Shown here piece by piece: positions 7,620 through 17,366 of a DNA stretch of 64,000 bases. Origin of the DNA: Halorarum salinum (GTDB taxonomy: Archaea; Halobacteriota; Halobacteria; Halobacteriales; Haloferacaceae); assembly GCF_013402875.1 (NCBI RefSeq), contig NZ_CP058579.1, forward strand, positions 2,604,001 to 2,668,000, written 5' to 3'. How positions within the stretch are numbered: the first letter of the stretch is position 1; the number at the start of each line of letters is the position of its first letter. The translations under genes were made by a program, and so were the position numbers. The notes beneath the pieces are model-generated. The model saw only the letters and a program-made list of their open reading frames with translations. It was not told the DNA's origin and searched no databases.

Positions 7620-9737
7620 ATGGACCCGAAACGCGAGATGACGTCGGTCGACCTGGCCGCGCTCGTCGGGGAACTCGGGCGCTACGAGGGCGCGAAGGTC
7701 GACAAGGTCTACCTCTACGGCGACGACCTCGTGCGGTTCAAGCTCCGGGACTTCGACCGCGGCCGGGTCGAACTCCTGGTCGAGACCGGCGACGTGAAGC
7801 GGTGTCACGTCGCGGACCCGGCCCGCGTCCCCGACGCGCCCGGGCGCCCCCCCGAGTTCGCGAAGACGCTCCGCGCGCGCATCGGCGGCGGCGAGTTCGC
7901 CGGCGTCGAGCAGTACGAGTTCGACCGCATCCTCACCTTCGAGTTCGACCGACCGGACGAGGACACCGTCGTCGTCGCGGAGCTGTTCGGTCAGGGGAAC
8001 GTCGCCGTGCTCGACGAGACCCGCGAGGTGCTGCGCAGCCTCGAGACCGTCCGGCTGAAGTCGCGCACCATCGCGCCCGGCAGCCGGTACGAGTACCCCG
8101 AGTCGCGGATGCACCCGCTGAACGTCGACTACGAACCGTTCGCGGCGCGGATGCGCGAGTCCGACACCGACGTCGTGCGGACGCTCGCGACCCAGCTCAA
8201 CCTCGGCGGCCTCTACGCCGAGGAGTTCTGCACCCGCGCGGGCGTCGAGAAGACGACCGACGTCGAGGGAGTGACCGACGGCCAGCTCCGGGCCGTCCAC
8301 GACGCAATCGTCAGGTTCCGGGACCGACTACGCTCGGGTGATCTCGACCCGCGGGTCTACCTCGAGGACGGCGAGGTGGTCGACGTGACGCCGCTCCCGC
8401 TGGAGGAGCACGAGGGGCTCGAGAGCGAGGCGTACGACGACTTCAACGCCGCTCTTGACGCCTACTTCCACCGGCTGGACCTCACGGAGGACGAGGCGGT
8501 CGACGACTCGCCGGACTTCGAGGCCGAGATCGAGAAGAAGAAACGCATCATCCAGCAGCAGGAGGGCGCGATCGAGGACTTCGACGAGCAGGCCGACGCC
8601 GAGCGCGCCCGCGCGGAGCTCGTCTACGCCCACTACGACCTGGTGGACGACGTGCTCTCGACGGTCCAGGCGGCCCGCGAGGAGGGTCGCGCGTGGGAGG
8701 ACATCGAGGAGACGTTCGCCGAAGGGGCCGAGCGCGGCATCGCCGAGGCCGAGGCCGTCGAGGACGTGAACGGCGCCGAGGGGACCGTTCGGCTCTCCCT
8801 CGGCGACACCTCGGTGACGCTGGACGCGCTAACCGGACCGGAGAAGAACGCCGACCGGTTGTACCAGGAAGCGAAGCGAATCGAGGGGAAGAAGGAGGGC
8901 GCACAGGAGGCGATCGAGAACACCCGGGAGGAACTGGCGGCCGTCCGGGAGCGCAAGGCGGAGTGGGAGCGAAGCGACTGGGACGCGGGGGAACCAGACT
9001 CCGACGGCGAGGACGGGGCGACCGAGGGGAACGAGGAACGCGAGGTCGACTGGCTCTCCCGTCCCTCCATCCCCGTCCGCCAGGGGGACCACTGGTACGA
9101 GCGCTTCCGGTGGTTCCACACGAGCGACGGCTTCCTCGTCATCGGCGGGCGCAACGCGGACCAGAACGAGGAACTGGTGAAGAAGTACATGGACGCCGAC
9201 GACCTGTTCCTGCACGCGCAGGCCCACGGCGGTCCGGTGACGATCGTCAAGGCCACGGACCCCTCCGAGGCGGCGCGCGACGTGACCATCCCAGAGCGGT
9301 CCCGGGAGGAGGCCGCCCAGTTCGCCGTCTCCTACTCCTCCGTGTGGAAGGACGGCCGCGGCGCCGGCGACGCCTACCTCGTGGCGCCCGACCAGGTGTC
9401 GAAGACCCCCGAGTCGGGCGAGTACGTCGAGAAGGGCGGGTTCGTGATCCGGGGCGACCGGGAGTACTACCGGGACGTCCCCGCCGAGGTCGCCGTCGGC
9501 GTCCAGGTCGAACCCGAGACCCGGGTCGTCGGCGGTCCCCCCTCGGCCATCGAAGGGCAGGCCGAGACGGTCATCGGGCTCGAACCGGGCAAGTTCGCGC
9601 AGAACGACGCGGCGGTGAAGTGCTACCGCGAGTTCAAGCGCCGGTTCGCGGACGAGGCGTTCGTCCGCAAGGTGGCCTCGGCGGACCGCATCCAGGAGTT
9701 CCTCCCGCCGGGCGGCAGCGACCTGCTCGGGGTGTAG
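7620..9737 (+). CDS. rqcH: ribosome rescue protein RqcH (NFACT/NEMF family)
   Basis: A 705-residue NFACT-family protein, the archaeal counterpart of Rqc2/NEMF and bacterial RqcH. In that family it binds stalled large ribosomal subunits and recruits tRNA(Ala) to tag stuck nascent chains. The NFACT-N domain opens with REMTSVDLAALVGEL, helix-hairpin and coiled-coil regions run through about residues 290-450, and the NFACT-R (DUF814) domain covers about residues 475-600 (WYERFRWFHTSDGFLVIGG, then DLFLHAQAHGGP). An acidic insert (GEPDSDGEDGATEG) precedes NFACT-R. The ATG at 7620 is the first that gives the family N-terminus. A DUF4013 gene follows with no gap, and pelota lies 1.5 kb downstream. 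Confidence 0.93.
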   Translation: MDPKREMTSVDLAALVGELGRYEGAKVDKVYLYGDDLVRFKLRDFDRGRVELLVETGDVKRCHVADPARVPDAPGRPPEFAKTLRARIGGGEFAGVEQYEFDRILTFEFDRPDEDTVVVAELFGQGNVAVLDETREVLRSLETVRLKSRTIAPGSRYEYPESRMHPLNVDYEPFAARMRESDTDVVRTLATQLNLGGLYAEEFCTRAGVEKTTDVEGVTDGQLRAVHDAIVRFRDRLRSGDLDPRVYLEDGEVVDVTPLPLEEHEGLESEAYDDFNAALDAYFHRLDLTEDEAVDDSPDFEAEIEKKKRIIQQQEGAIEDFDEQADAERARAELVYAHYDLVDDVLSTVQAAREEGRAWEDIEETFAEGAERGIAEAEAVEDVNGAEGTVRLSLGDTSVTLDALTGPEKNADRLYQEAKRIEGKKEGAQEAIENTREELAAVRERKAEWERSDWDAGEPDSDGEDGATEGNEEREVDWLSRPSIPVRQGDHWYERFRWFHTSDGFLVIGGRNADQNEELVKKYMDADDLFLHAQAHGGPVTIVKATDPSEAARDVTIPERSREEAAQFAVSYSSVWKDGRGAGDAYLVAPDQVSKTPESGEYVEKGGFVIRGDREYYRDVPAEVAVGVQVEPETRVVGGPPSAIEGQAETVIGLEPGKFAQNDAAVKCYREFKRRFADEAFVRKVASADRIQEFLPPGGSDLLGV

Positions 9738-10379
9738 ATGCTGCGGGAGGCGCTCCGGTTCCCCCTCCGGGGCGACCGGGGTGACGTCCTCGAGACGCTC
9801 GCGATCGGCGGGGGCCTCCACCTCCTCGCGGCGTATCTCCCTCTCGTCCCGCTGGTCCCCGTAGTCGGCTACCTCGTCGGCGTCCTTCGGGACGGTTCCG
9901 ACGGCGACCCGCCGCTGTTCCGGGACCCACGGCGACTCCTCCGGGACGGCGTGCTCGGCTCCGTCGTCTGTGTCGCGTACCTGCTGCCGCCGCTGGCGTT
10001 GCTGCTCGTCACCGTCGGCCGGGCCGCGATCGAGGGGGTGCCGGCCGACGTCCCCTCCGGGGTGTTCGTCGTCGCGTCGACGCTCTCGCTGCTCTCGGCC
10101 GCGGCGGTCGCGTACCTGCTCCCGGCCGCGCTCGTCGGCCTCTCCCGGGAGGGACTGCGGGCGGCGTTCGCCCCGCGAGAACTGCTCTCCACGGCCGCGA
10201 ACGGCCGGTACTTCTACGCGTGGGTCGTCGGCGGCGCGACCCTCGGGACGGCGGCCGCGCTCTCGCCGGGGCTGAACCGCGTGGCCCTGGGCTTTTTCGT
10301 CCTCTTCTACGCGGAGGTCGTCGCGGCCGCCGCGTGGGCCGCCGCCGTCGGGGGAAACCGTTTTACATCGGCTCCGTGA
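9738..10379 (+). CDS. DUF4013 membrane protein 1
   Basis: A 213-residue polytopic membrane protein of the DUF4013 type. The N-terminus MLREALRFPLRGDRGDVLETLAIGGGLHLL matches the pattern of the next gene (short amphipathic start, then a hydrophobic helix), and four to five membrane segments follow (about residues 20-45, 70-95, 105-135, 150-175, 180-205). The start codon abuts the rqcH stop codon, so the two are probably translated from one mRNA. Function unknown; DUF4013 proteins are common in archaea. Confidence 0.75.
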   Translation: MLREALRFPLRGDRGDVLETLAIGGGLHLLAAYLPLVPLVPVVGYLVGVLRDGSDGDPPLFRDPRRLLRDGVLGSVVCVAYLLPPLALLLVTVGRAAIEGVPADVPSGVFVVASTLSLLSAAAVAYLLPAALVGLSREGLRAAFAPRELLSTAANGRYFYAWVVGGATLGTAAALSPGLNRVALGFFVLFYAEVVAAAAWAAAVGGNRFTSAP

Positions 10380-10389
10380 CGCGACGAGC

Positions 10390-11097
10390 ATGCTCGGAGA
10401 CGCCCTGCGCTACCCCATCGAGAGCGACGACCGCGTCGCGACGCTCGTCATCGGCGGACTGCTCCTCGTCCTCGGCGTGCTCGTGCTGCCGGCGTTCGTC
10501 GTGCAGGGCTACCTCGTTCGGGTCCTCGACTCGTCGGCCAGGGGCGAGTCCGAGGCCCCGTCGTTCACCGACTGGGGCGGCCTCTTCGTGGACGGGCTGA
10601 AACTCACGGTCGTGGGCCTCGTCGTCGGCATCGTGATCGCAGTGCCGTTCGTCCTGGTCACCGCGCTGCTCACGGGCGGGCTAGTGGCGGTCGGCGACTC
10701 GGGCGGGAACGTCGCAGCGCTCGGAGTCGTCGTCGCGCTCGTCTACGTCCTCCTGAGCGTCCTCGCGCTCGTCGTCGCGTACTTCCTCCCGGCGATGTTC
10801 ACGAACTTCGCGGTCGAGGGCCGACTCGGCGCCGCGTTCGACCTCTCGACGGTGACGTCCGTGGCGCTCACGACCGACTACCTCGTCGCGGTCCTCCTCG
10901 CGGTCGTCCTCGGGTCGGTCGTAAACGCCGTCGCCGCGCCGTTCGCGGTCCTCCTCGTCGGCATCCCGCTGCTGTTCTACGGGCAGGTCGTCACCTACTA
11001 CCTGTTCGGGCGGGCGTACGCCGAGGGACGACGTGCGGCGGGACTGCCCGGCATCCGGGGCGGGGCCGCGGCGTCGTCACGTTCGGACCGCGTCTGA
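10390..11097 (+). CDS. DUF4013 membrane protein 2
   Basis: A 235-residue DUF4013 protein paralogous in layout to its upstream neighbour: MLGDALRYPIESDDRVATLVIGGLLLVLG compares with the start of the first copy. It has about five hydrophobic helices (near residues 20-45, 70-100, 110-145, 160-185, 190-215) and a basic tail. It begins 10 bp after the first copy ends. A tandem pair of DUF4013 genes between rqcH and pelota suggests one operon, but no role in ribosome rescue is established. Confidence 0.75.
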   Translation: MLGDALRYPIESDDRVATLVIGGLLLVLGVLVLPAFVVQGYLVRVLDSSARGESEAPSFTDWGGLFVDGLKLTVVGLVVGIVIAVPFVLVTALLTGGLVAVGDSGGNVAALGVVVALVYVLLSVLALVVAYFLPAMFTNFAVEGRLGAAFDLSTVTSVALTTDYLVAVLLAVVLGSVVNAVAAPFAVLLVGIPLLFYGQVVTYYLFGRAYAEGRRAAGLPGIRGGAAASSRSDRV

Positions 11098-11208
11098 AGA
11101 CCCGGGCGGGGCCCGGGCGGGGCCTCCGAGGACCTGACGTGTGGCGTCCGAGGGGTTCCCCGGCGCCGTCTGAGAAGGCCTTAGTAGCCGGGTCGCGCAG
11201 TTCCGGCC

Positions 11209-12276
11209 ATGCGAATCGAAGGCCGCGGCCGCGGCGCGGAGGGCCGCGAGCGGCTCACGGTCGTCCCGGAGACGACCGACGACCTCTGGCATCTCTCGCA
11301 CGTCCTCGAGCCCGGCGACCACGTCGAGGCGGACACGACCAGACGGGTCCAGCGCGACGACGACCGCCTCCGCGACACCGGCGGGGAACGCGAGCACATG
11401 CGCGTCACCCTAGAGGTGGAGGACGTGGAGTTCGCCCGCTTCGCCAACCGGCTCCGGGTCGGCGGCGTCATCGTCGGCTGCTCGCGCGAGGACGAACTCG
11501 GCCACCACCACACCATCAACGTCGAGGAGCGATCCGAACTCACCGTCGAGAAGCGGTTCAAGCCCGACCAGATGGAGCGCATCGAGGAGGCCGAGGAGGC
11601 GACCGACGCGCCCGACGTCGCCATCGCCACCGTGGAGGAGGGCGCGGCGTACGTCCACACGGTCCAGCAGTACGGCACCGAGGAGTACGCCAGTTTCACG
11701 AAGCCGACCGGGAAGGGCGAGTTCGCCCGGCCCCGCGAGGAACTGTTCGCGGAACTCGGCGACGCGCTCGCCCACCTCGACCCCGAGGCGATCATCCTCG
11801 CGGGTCCGGGGTTCACGAAGAACGACGCGCGCGACCACGTCGCCGAGGAGCACCGCGAGTTGGCCGACCGCATCACGGTCGTCGACACCTCGGCTGCCGG
11901 CGACCGCGGCGTCCACGAGGTGCTGAAGCGCGGCGCCGTGGCCGACGTCCAGCGCGAGACGCGCATCGCCCGCGAGGCCGAACTCATCGACGAACTCACC
12001 GAGCGGATCGCGGAGGGCGCGAAGGCGACCTACGGCGTCGAGGAGACGATGGAGGCCGCGGAGTTCGGCGCCGTCGAGACCCTGCTCGTCCTCGACGAGC
12101 GCCTCCGCTCCGAGCGCCAGGGCGAGGGCGACTGGTCGATCGACGCGAACGACCTCATCGAGGAGGTCGAACAGAAGGGCGGCGACGTCGTCGTCTTCTC
12201 CGAGGAGTTCGCCCCGGGTCAGCAACTCCGCAACCTCGGCGGCGTGGCGGCGCTGCTTCGCTACCGGTTGCAGTAG
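11209..12276 (+). CDS. pelA: mRNA surveillance protein pelota (aPelota/Dom34)
   Basis: A 355-residue protein with the three-domain pelota architecture: an N-terminal Sm-like domain (about residues 1-130, [20 protein letters not shown]), a central eRF1-2-like domain (about 130-255) and a C-terminal eRF1-3-like domain (about 260-355, ending [11 protein letters not shown]). It enters the A site of stalled ribosomes and, with the recycling ATPase ABCE1, splits them. Its length is that of other archaeal pelotas. Presence near rqcH groups two steps of ribosome rescue in one region. Confidence 0.95.
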   Translation: MRIEGRGRGAEGRERLTVVPETTDDLWHLSHVLEPGDHVEADTTRRVQRDDDRLRDTGGEREHMRVTLEVEDVEFARFANRLRVGGVIVGCSREDELGHHHTINVEERSELTVEKRFKPDQMERIEEAEEATDAPDVAIATVEEGAAYVHTVQQYGTEEYASFTKPTGKGEFARPREELFAELGDALAHLDPEAIILAGPGFTKNDARDHVAEEHRELADRITVVDTSAAGDRGVHEVLKRGAVADVQRETRIAREAELIDELTERIAEGAKATYGVEETMEAAEFGAVETLLVLDERLRSERQGEGDWSIDANDLIEEVEQKGGDVVVFSEEFAPGQQLRNLGGVAALLRYRLQ

Positions 12277-12433
12277 CCGGGGACGGCGAGTTCGGAGAGG
12301 GACGGGAACTCCGGCGACGAATCCCGCGCCGGCGACGTCGTCGCTCGGGGACCGGCCGACGTCCGACGAACCGGATCGTGTCACGTGATAACGACGAGCA
12401 AAAAATAAGCCGGAGGTTCCCCTAACGGGAGGC

Positions 12434-13165
12434 ATGGAGACGATCGAACGGCCGACGTTCGAGTCGGAGGCGAGAAAGCGGATGTACGAGTACGTCGAGC
12501 GGCACGGGACGGCGAAACGACACGTCCTGCTCGACGTGCTGTCCGTGTCCTCCGAGGAGTTCCGGGCCGAACTGGACCTGCTGAAGTCGAAGGGCTACCT
12601 CGAGGAGGAGGGGGGGACCCTCAGGGTCGCGCTCGACGCGGGCAGCGTCGAGGAGTACGAGGCCGGCGACGTCGAGTTCACGATCAGGCCGGCCAGACAG
12701 GACGACTTCGAGGGTCTCGTCGACGCGATCCGGGACGTCACGGCCGAGGAGACGTACGTCGTCGCCGAGAGCATCGCGGAGCAACTGCTGTACGAGGACA
12801 CCGTCACGCGCCACAACACCGTCGAGTCCCGCCTGTTCTTCGTCGCGACGGTCGACGGGGAGGTCACGGGGTGGACCCACCTCGACCTCCCGCAGGTCCG
12901 CCGGATCCGGGAGACGGCCCAGCAGACGGTCGGCGTCGAGTCGGCCCACCGCGGCTACGGGATCGGCGGCAAACTCCTGCAGCGCGGACTCGACTGGGCG
13001 GAGGCGAACGGCTACCGGAAGGTGTACAACAGCATCCCCGTGACCAACGAGCACGCCATCTCGTTCCTCTCCGCCCACGGCTGGAACACCGAGGCGATCC
13101 GGGAGGAGCACTACACCATCGACGGGGAGTACGTCGACGAGGTGATGATGGCCTACACGTTCTGA
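12434..13165 (+). CDS. winged-helix/GNAT acetyltransferase fusion
   Basis: A 243-residue protein. The first 65 residues form a helix-turn-helix-like region (ARKRMYEYVERHGTAKRHVLLDVL, then a hinge), and residues about 75-240 are a GNAT acetyltransferase domain with the acetyl-CoA loop SAHRGYGIGGKLLQRGLDWAEA, which matches the Q/RxxGxG/A signature as HRGYGIG. Such proteins acetylate amines on small molecules or proteins; the substrate is unknown. The box-A-like AAAAAATAA run near 12398 and the GGAGG near 12425 lie just upstream. Confidence 0.8.
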   Translation: METIERPTFESEARKRMYEYVERHGTAKRHVLLDVLSVSSEEFRAELDLLKSKGYLEEEGGTLRVALDAGSVEEYEAGDVEFTIRPARQDDFEGLVDAIRDVTAEETYVVAESIAEQLLYEDTVTRHNTVESRLFFVATVDGEVTGWTHLDLPQVRRIRETAQQTVGVESAHRGYGIGGKLLQRGLDWAEANGYRKVYNSIPVTNEHAISFLSAHGWNTEAIREEHYTIDGEYVDEVMMAYTF

Positions 13166-13322
13166 TCGACCGTCCGCCACCGTCGACCCGCACGACGGTT
13201 CGATTCCACGCGGTCCCGCCCGGACGAGCGCCGGACGATGATCGACCCTACCCGACGGACCGTCCCGTCGGTGACGATTACCCACCAACTACTATTACAG
13301 ACACGCCCGTCCTCTTCCACTG

Positions 13323-14855
13323 ATGTCGAACGCATGGGCGAGGGACAGCGCCCCGGCGGCGGCGCTCCCGGACCCCGTCGAGGCCGAGGACGTCACGTAC
13401 GACCCGTCGTTCGAACTACTCCGCGAACTCGCGGCCGACGAGGAGGTGACGACCGAGTTCGGCTCGCCCGCCTACGTGAGCGAGCACCGCTCGCGCAACG
13501 CGGACCGGACGAGAAACGCCGTCGACGACGAGTTCGACCGCGACGAGTACGCCCTCCTCGAGGAGGCGGCCGACGCCGTCGGCGAACGCGGGATGCTGTG
13601 TCTCGACCGCCGGCTGGGACGTCACCCCGACCTCTCGTTCGTCTGCCGGCTCTTCGTCCCCCGCGAGTACGCCCGCATCGCGCTCGCGTGGGCGAAACTG
13701 TGCGAGCCGGTCTCCCCCGGCGACGCGACCGGGGGGCCGCCCGAGCCGGACTTCGTGACCGTCCAGCTTCCCGACCGCGATGACGTCGCGATCAGGGTGC
13801 TGCCGGACGAGGGGTTCACGGCCGTCCTCGGCAGCGACTACACGGGCGAGGCGAAGAAGTCGTTCCTCAGGCTGTACATGTACCGCGCCAAGCGACGGGG
13901 CGGGCTCGGCCTCCACGCCGGCGGCAAGCGCGTGGTGGCGCGCTCGCCCGACGGCGACCTCGACGCGGTGGGACAGCTGTTCCTCGGCCTCTCGGCGACC
14001 GGGAAGTCGACGCTGACCGCCCACGGCTTCGGGCTCGAGGCGCCCGAGGAGGCGACAATGCTCCAAGACGACGTCTGCGCGCTGCTCCCCGACGGGACCG
14101 TCGCCGGCAGCGAGGGGAACGGCCTCTACGTCAAGACCATCGGACTCGACCCCGGGGAGCAGTCCGCGCTGTACGAGGCGACCACCCACGAGTCCGCCGT
14201 CCTCGAGAACGTGGCGGTCGACGGCGACGGCGTCGTCGACTTCGACAGCGACGAGTACACCTCGAACGGCCGGGCGACCGTCCTCAGGGAGCACCTCTCC
14301 TCGGCGGCCGCCGACGTCGACCTGGAGCGGGTCGACCAAGTGTTCTTCATCACGCGGAATCCGACGATGCCCCCGGTCGCGCGGCTCGACCACGACGAGG
14401 CGGCGGCGGCGTTCATGCTCGGCGAGTCCGTCGAGACGAGCGCGGGCGACCCCGACCGGGCCGGCGAGTCGATACGCGTCGTCGGCACCAACCCGTTCAT
14501 AATCGGCCCGGAGGGCGAGGAGGGGAACCGCTTCCGCGACCTCGTCGAGCGGCTCGACGTGGACTGTTTCGTCCTCAACACCGGGTCGCTCGGCGACGGG
14601 AGCGTGGACGTCGGCGTCGAGGACACCGTGACGATCCTCCGGGAACTCGCCCGGGGGACCGTCGAGTGGCGCGAGGACCCCGAGACCGGCTTCACCGTGC
14701 CGAGTCGAGTGCCGGGACTGGACGTCGGGGCGTTCTCGGTCGCCGACGCCGTCGACGACCACGAGCGACGGCTGCGGGACCTCCGTGCCGACCGCCGGTC
14801 GTATCTCGACGGGTTCGAGGCGCTCGAGGACCGGATCCGGAACGCCGTCTACTGA
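13323..14855 (+). CDS. pckA: phosphoenolpyruvate carboxykinase (ATP)
   Basis: A 510-residue ATP-dependent PEP carboxykinase, which converts oxaloacetate and ATP to phosphoenolpyruvate in gluconeogenesis. The P-loop GLSATGKST (residues 222-230, Lys228) and the following QDDVCALLPDG are the kinase-1a and kinase-2 signatures of this enzyme; the usual Gly before Thr-Gly-Lys is Ala here. The N-terminal half contains the substrate-binding region before SDYTGEAKKSFLR. Length is close to bacterial PckA. It is a single gene preceded by a promoter-like region ending in an AT-rich tract (CTACTATTACAGA). Confidence 0.9.
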   Translation: MSNAWARDSAPAAALPDPVEAEDVTYDPSFELLRELAADEEVTTEFGSPAYVSEHRSRNADRTRNAVDDEFDRDEYALLEEAADAVGERGMLCLDRRLGRHPDLSFVCRLFVPREYARIALAWAKLCEPVSPGDATGGPPEPDFVTVQLPDRDDVAIRVLPDEGFTAVLGSDYTGEAKKSFLRLYMYRAKRRGGLGLHAGGKRVVARSPDGDLDAVGQLFLGLSATGKSTLTAHGFGLEAPEEATMLQDDVCALLPDGTVAGSEGNGLYVKTIGLDPGEQSALYEATTHESAVLENVAVDGDGVVDFDSDEYTSNGRATVLREHLSSAAADVDLERVDQVFFITRNPTMPPVARLDHDEAAAAFMLGESVETSAGDPDRAGESIRVVGTNPFIIGPEGEEGNRFRDLVERLDVDCFVLNTGSLGDGSVDVGVEDTVTILRELARGTVEWREDPETGFTVPSRVPGLDVGAFSVADAVDDHERRLRDLRADRRSYLDGFEALEDRIRNAVY

Positions 14856-14966
14856 CCTCGTTCGCGGCGCGCCGCCGGGTCGCGTGATCGCGGGTGCCGT
14901 GTGGTCGGTCGGCGTGGGGTTCGCCGGGGACACCAACGCTAAGGGGCCCGTGAGTGACCCGCCCAC

Positions 14967-16247
14967 ATGGCAGCGCTCGACCGCCGGCACGTCATGTGGG
15001 CGACGCTGGCGTGCGGCTTCCTCTTCGTCAACTTCTTCCGGAACTCGACCGCGGTGCTCGCGGGCGACCTCGCGGCCGTCTACTCGGCGACCGCGGCCGA
15101 GCTCGGGCTCCTCCACTCCTCGTTCTTCTACATCTACGCCGCCGCCCAGCTCCCCGGGGGGCTCGTCGCCGACCGGTTCGGCCCGCGGCGGGTCGTCGCC
15201 GGCGGGCTGGTCGGGATGGCCGTCGGCGTCGCCGTGTTCGCGGCGAGCGGGTCGCTCGTCGTCGGGTTCCTCGGCCGGGCGCTCGCGGGGCTCGGGGCTA
15301 GCGTCATCTACGTCGCGGTCCTGCGGTTCTGTGCGAACTGGTACGCGCCCGAGGAGTTTGCGACGATGACCGGCTTCACCATCGCCGCGGCGGGGCTGGG
15401 CGGCATCCTCGCGACGACGCCGCTCGCGCTCGCGGCCGGCGCCGCGGGGTGGCGACCGGTGCTCCTTGGTTCGGCGGTCGCGATGGTCGTCGTCGCGGTG
15501 GCTGTCGTCTCTGTGGTTCGGGACCGCCCTGCGGACGCCCCCGTCGAGGCGGCGGCCGACGGCTCCGAGTCGCTCGGGGACGTGCTCGCCGGCGCCCGTC
15601 GGGTGCTGGCGGACCTCGACACCTGGCTGATGGGTCTGATGCTGTTTCTCGTCATCGGGCTGAACTTCACGGTCGTGGGCCTCTGGGGCGTGCCGTACAT
15701 CGTACACCTCTACGACGTGTCGGTCGCCACCGCGGCCACGACGGTGCTGGTGGCGAACGTCGGGTTCGCGCTCGGCCCGCCCGTACTGGGCGCGCTCTCG
15801 GACCGACTGGGCCGCCGGACCGAAATCATCCTCGCCTCCTGTCTGGCGTTCACGGCCGCGTACGGGGTCGTGTTCCTCACGGTCACGCCGCCGCTGTTCG
15901 TCGTGGGCGCCGTCCTGTTCCTCGCGATGTTCATCACCGGCGGAACCGCGGTGTCGTACACGGTCGCGAAGGAGCGGCACGTCGAGGACAGCGGCGCGGC
16001 GACGGGGACCATCAACGGGCTCGGATACGCGGGAGCCGCGATCTTTCCGGCCGTCATGGGGCTCGCGCTCGACGCGTACTGGACGGGGGAGCTGATCGAC
16101 GGCGCACGGGCGTACACCACGACCGGCTACCGCGTCGCGTTCGGCGTCGTCACGCTCGGCGGGGTCCTCGCGACGGCCTGTGCGCTCGCGCTCCACGTCC
16201 GCGACCATCGCCGGCCGGAGGACGAGGCCGTCACGGCCGCCGACTGA
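14967..16247 (+). CDS. major facilitator superfamily transporter
   Basis: A 426-residue MFS permease with about 12 membrane helices in two halves. The loop between helices 2 and 3 reads DRFGPRR, the MFS signature motif. A short cytoplasmic linker (PADAPVEAAADGSE) separates helices 6 and 7, and the second half repeats DRLGRRTE. The transported compound cannot be told from sequence. It stands alone, 111 bp after pckA, with convergence on the ornithine-cyclodeaminase gene downstream. Confidence 0.85.
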   Translation: MAALDRRHVMWATLACGFLFVNFFRNSTAVLAGDLAAVYSATAAELGLLHSSFFYIYAAAQLPGGLVADRFGPRRVVAGGLVGMAVGVAVFAASGSLVVGFLGRALAGLGASVIYVAVLRFCANWYAPEEFATMTGFTIAAAGLGGILATTPLALAAGAAGWRPVLLGSAVAMVVVAVAVVSVVRDRPADAPVEAAADGSESLGDVLAGARRVLADLDTWLMGLMLFLVIGLNFTVVGLWGVPYIVHLYDVSVATAATTVLVANVGFALGPPVLGALSDRLGRRTEIILASCLAFTAAYGVVFLTVTPPLFVVGAVLFLAMFITGGTAVSYTVAKERHVEDSGAATGTINGLGYAGAAIFPAVMGLALDAYWTGELIDGARAYTTTGYRVAFGVVTLGGVLATACALALHVRDHRRPEDEAVTAAD

Positions 16248-16323
16248 TCGGGCGCGGTCGGCGTTTCACGCCCGTCCGTCCGCGTCGGCCCGCGCCGGGG
16301 GGGCCGCGTCACTCCCCGGTCGA

Positions 16324-17322
16324 TCACTCCCCGGTGAGCGCCCGGCTCGCCGGGGAGAGGTCGATCGTCGTCCCGAGGTCCTCGCCGCTCGCCTTCTCGT
16401 AGAGCAGGTGCGCGGCGGCGGCGGTCTCGATGCCCGTCCCGCCCGAGTCGAACACCGTGATCTCGTCCCCGCCGGTCCGGCCCGGTTCGACGCCGGCGAC
16501 GACCTCGCCGAGCTCCGCGTGGACGTGGTCCTCGTCGACGACGCCCGCCTCCAGCGCGGAGAGGAACGAGCCGGCGTCGCTCGTCGCCCGTGCCCGGAGG
16601 TCCGGGACGTAGGTCGCCCGTTCGATCGTCGTGTGGTCAAGCTCCCGCCTGCTCGGGTCGTACTGACCCATCGCGGTGACGTGCGTGCCCGGTTCGAGCA
16701 GGTCGCCGTCGAACACGGGCTCGGTCGCGTTCGTCGCCGTCACGACGACGTCGGCGTCCTCGATGGCCGCAGCCGAGGAGGCGACCGCGGCGACGGAGGC
16801 GTCTAGCTGCTTGTTCAGCTCCCCGGCGAACGTCTCCCTGCTCTCCTTGGTCGGCGAGTACACCCAGACCGTCTCGAGGTCGCGGACGGTCGCGGTCGCC
16901 TTCAGCTGGCCGCGGGCCTGCGCGCCGCTGCCGATCATCGCCAGCGAGGTGGCGTCCTCCCTGGCGAGCGCGTCGACGCCCACCGCACCCGCCGCGCCGG
17001 TCTTGAACGGGTTCATGGAGGCGCCGTCGAGCAGCGCGAGCGGTTCGCCGGACTCGGCGTCGAAAAGCGGCGTCACGAACCAGGCGTCACGCTCGCCGAA
17101 GCCGGAGCTGTACATGTACCCCCCCATCGCCCCCGTCTCCGGGAGGACGGCGGCGTAGGTGGTGAACATCCCCCGCGGATCGTCGTTCACGAGCTTCGTC
17201 CGCGGTTCGGCCGGCGCGCCCTCGCCCACCTGGCGGTAGGCCTCGCGGACGGCCGCGACGTACTCGGCCGGAGTGGCGAGGCCGGCGACCTCGTCGCTGG
17301 ACAGGAACGGAATCTCGGTCAT
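16324..17322 (-). CDS. ornithine cyclodeaminase / alanine dehydrogenase family protein
   Basis: A 332-residue OCD/mu-crystallin family enzyme. The Rossmann segment MIGSGAQARGQLKA (about residues 129-142) is the NAD(P)-binding glycine-rich loop, and the N-terminal dimerisation domain contains PRTKLVNDDPRG, which carries a conserved Lys of the family. Family members deaminate ornithine, alanine or reduce ketimines; archaeal AlaDH belongs here too. The substrate cannot be settled without structure-based comparison. Confidence 0.85.
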   Translation of the reverse strand: MTEIPFLSSDEVAGLATPAEYVAAVREAYRQVGEGAPAEPRTKLVNDDPRGMFTTYAAVLPETGAMGGYMYSSGFGERDAWFVTPLFDAESGEPLALLDGASMNPFKTGAAGAVGVDALAREDATSLAMIGSGAQARGQLKATATVRDLETVWVYSPTKESRETFAGELNKQLDASVAAVASSAAAIEDADVVVTATNATEPVFDGDLLEPGTHVTAMGQYDPSRRELDHTTIERATYVPDLRARATSDAGSFLSALEAGVVDEDHVHAELGEVVAGVEPGRTGGDEITVFDSGGTGIETAAAAHLLYEKASGEDLGTTIDLSPASRALTGE

Positions 17323-17366
17323 CGGTCGCGCTTCGAAGCGGGGGGAGAAAAGCTCTGTCGGTCGGC

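Noticed and set aside
9738-11097. The DUF4013 pair as an ABC or channel transporter
   Set aside because: No ATP-binding site or selectivity motif; only hydrophobic segments can be shown.
13416-16208. A 930-codon open frame on the minus strand over pckA and the MFS gene
   Set aside because: It runs antisense to two clearly identified genes and has Arg/Asp/Val-rich composition with no domain; long antisense frames are expected at this GC content.
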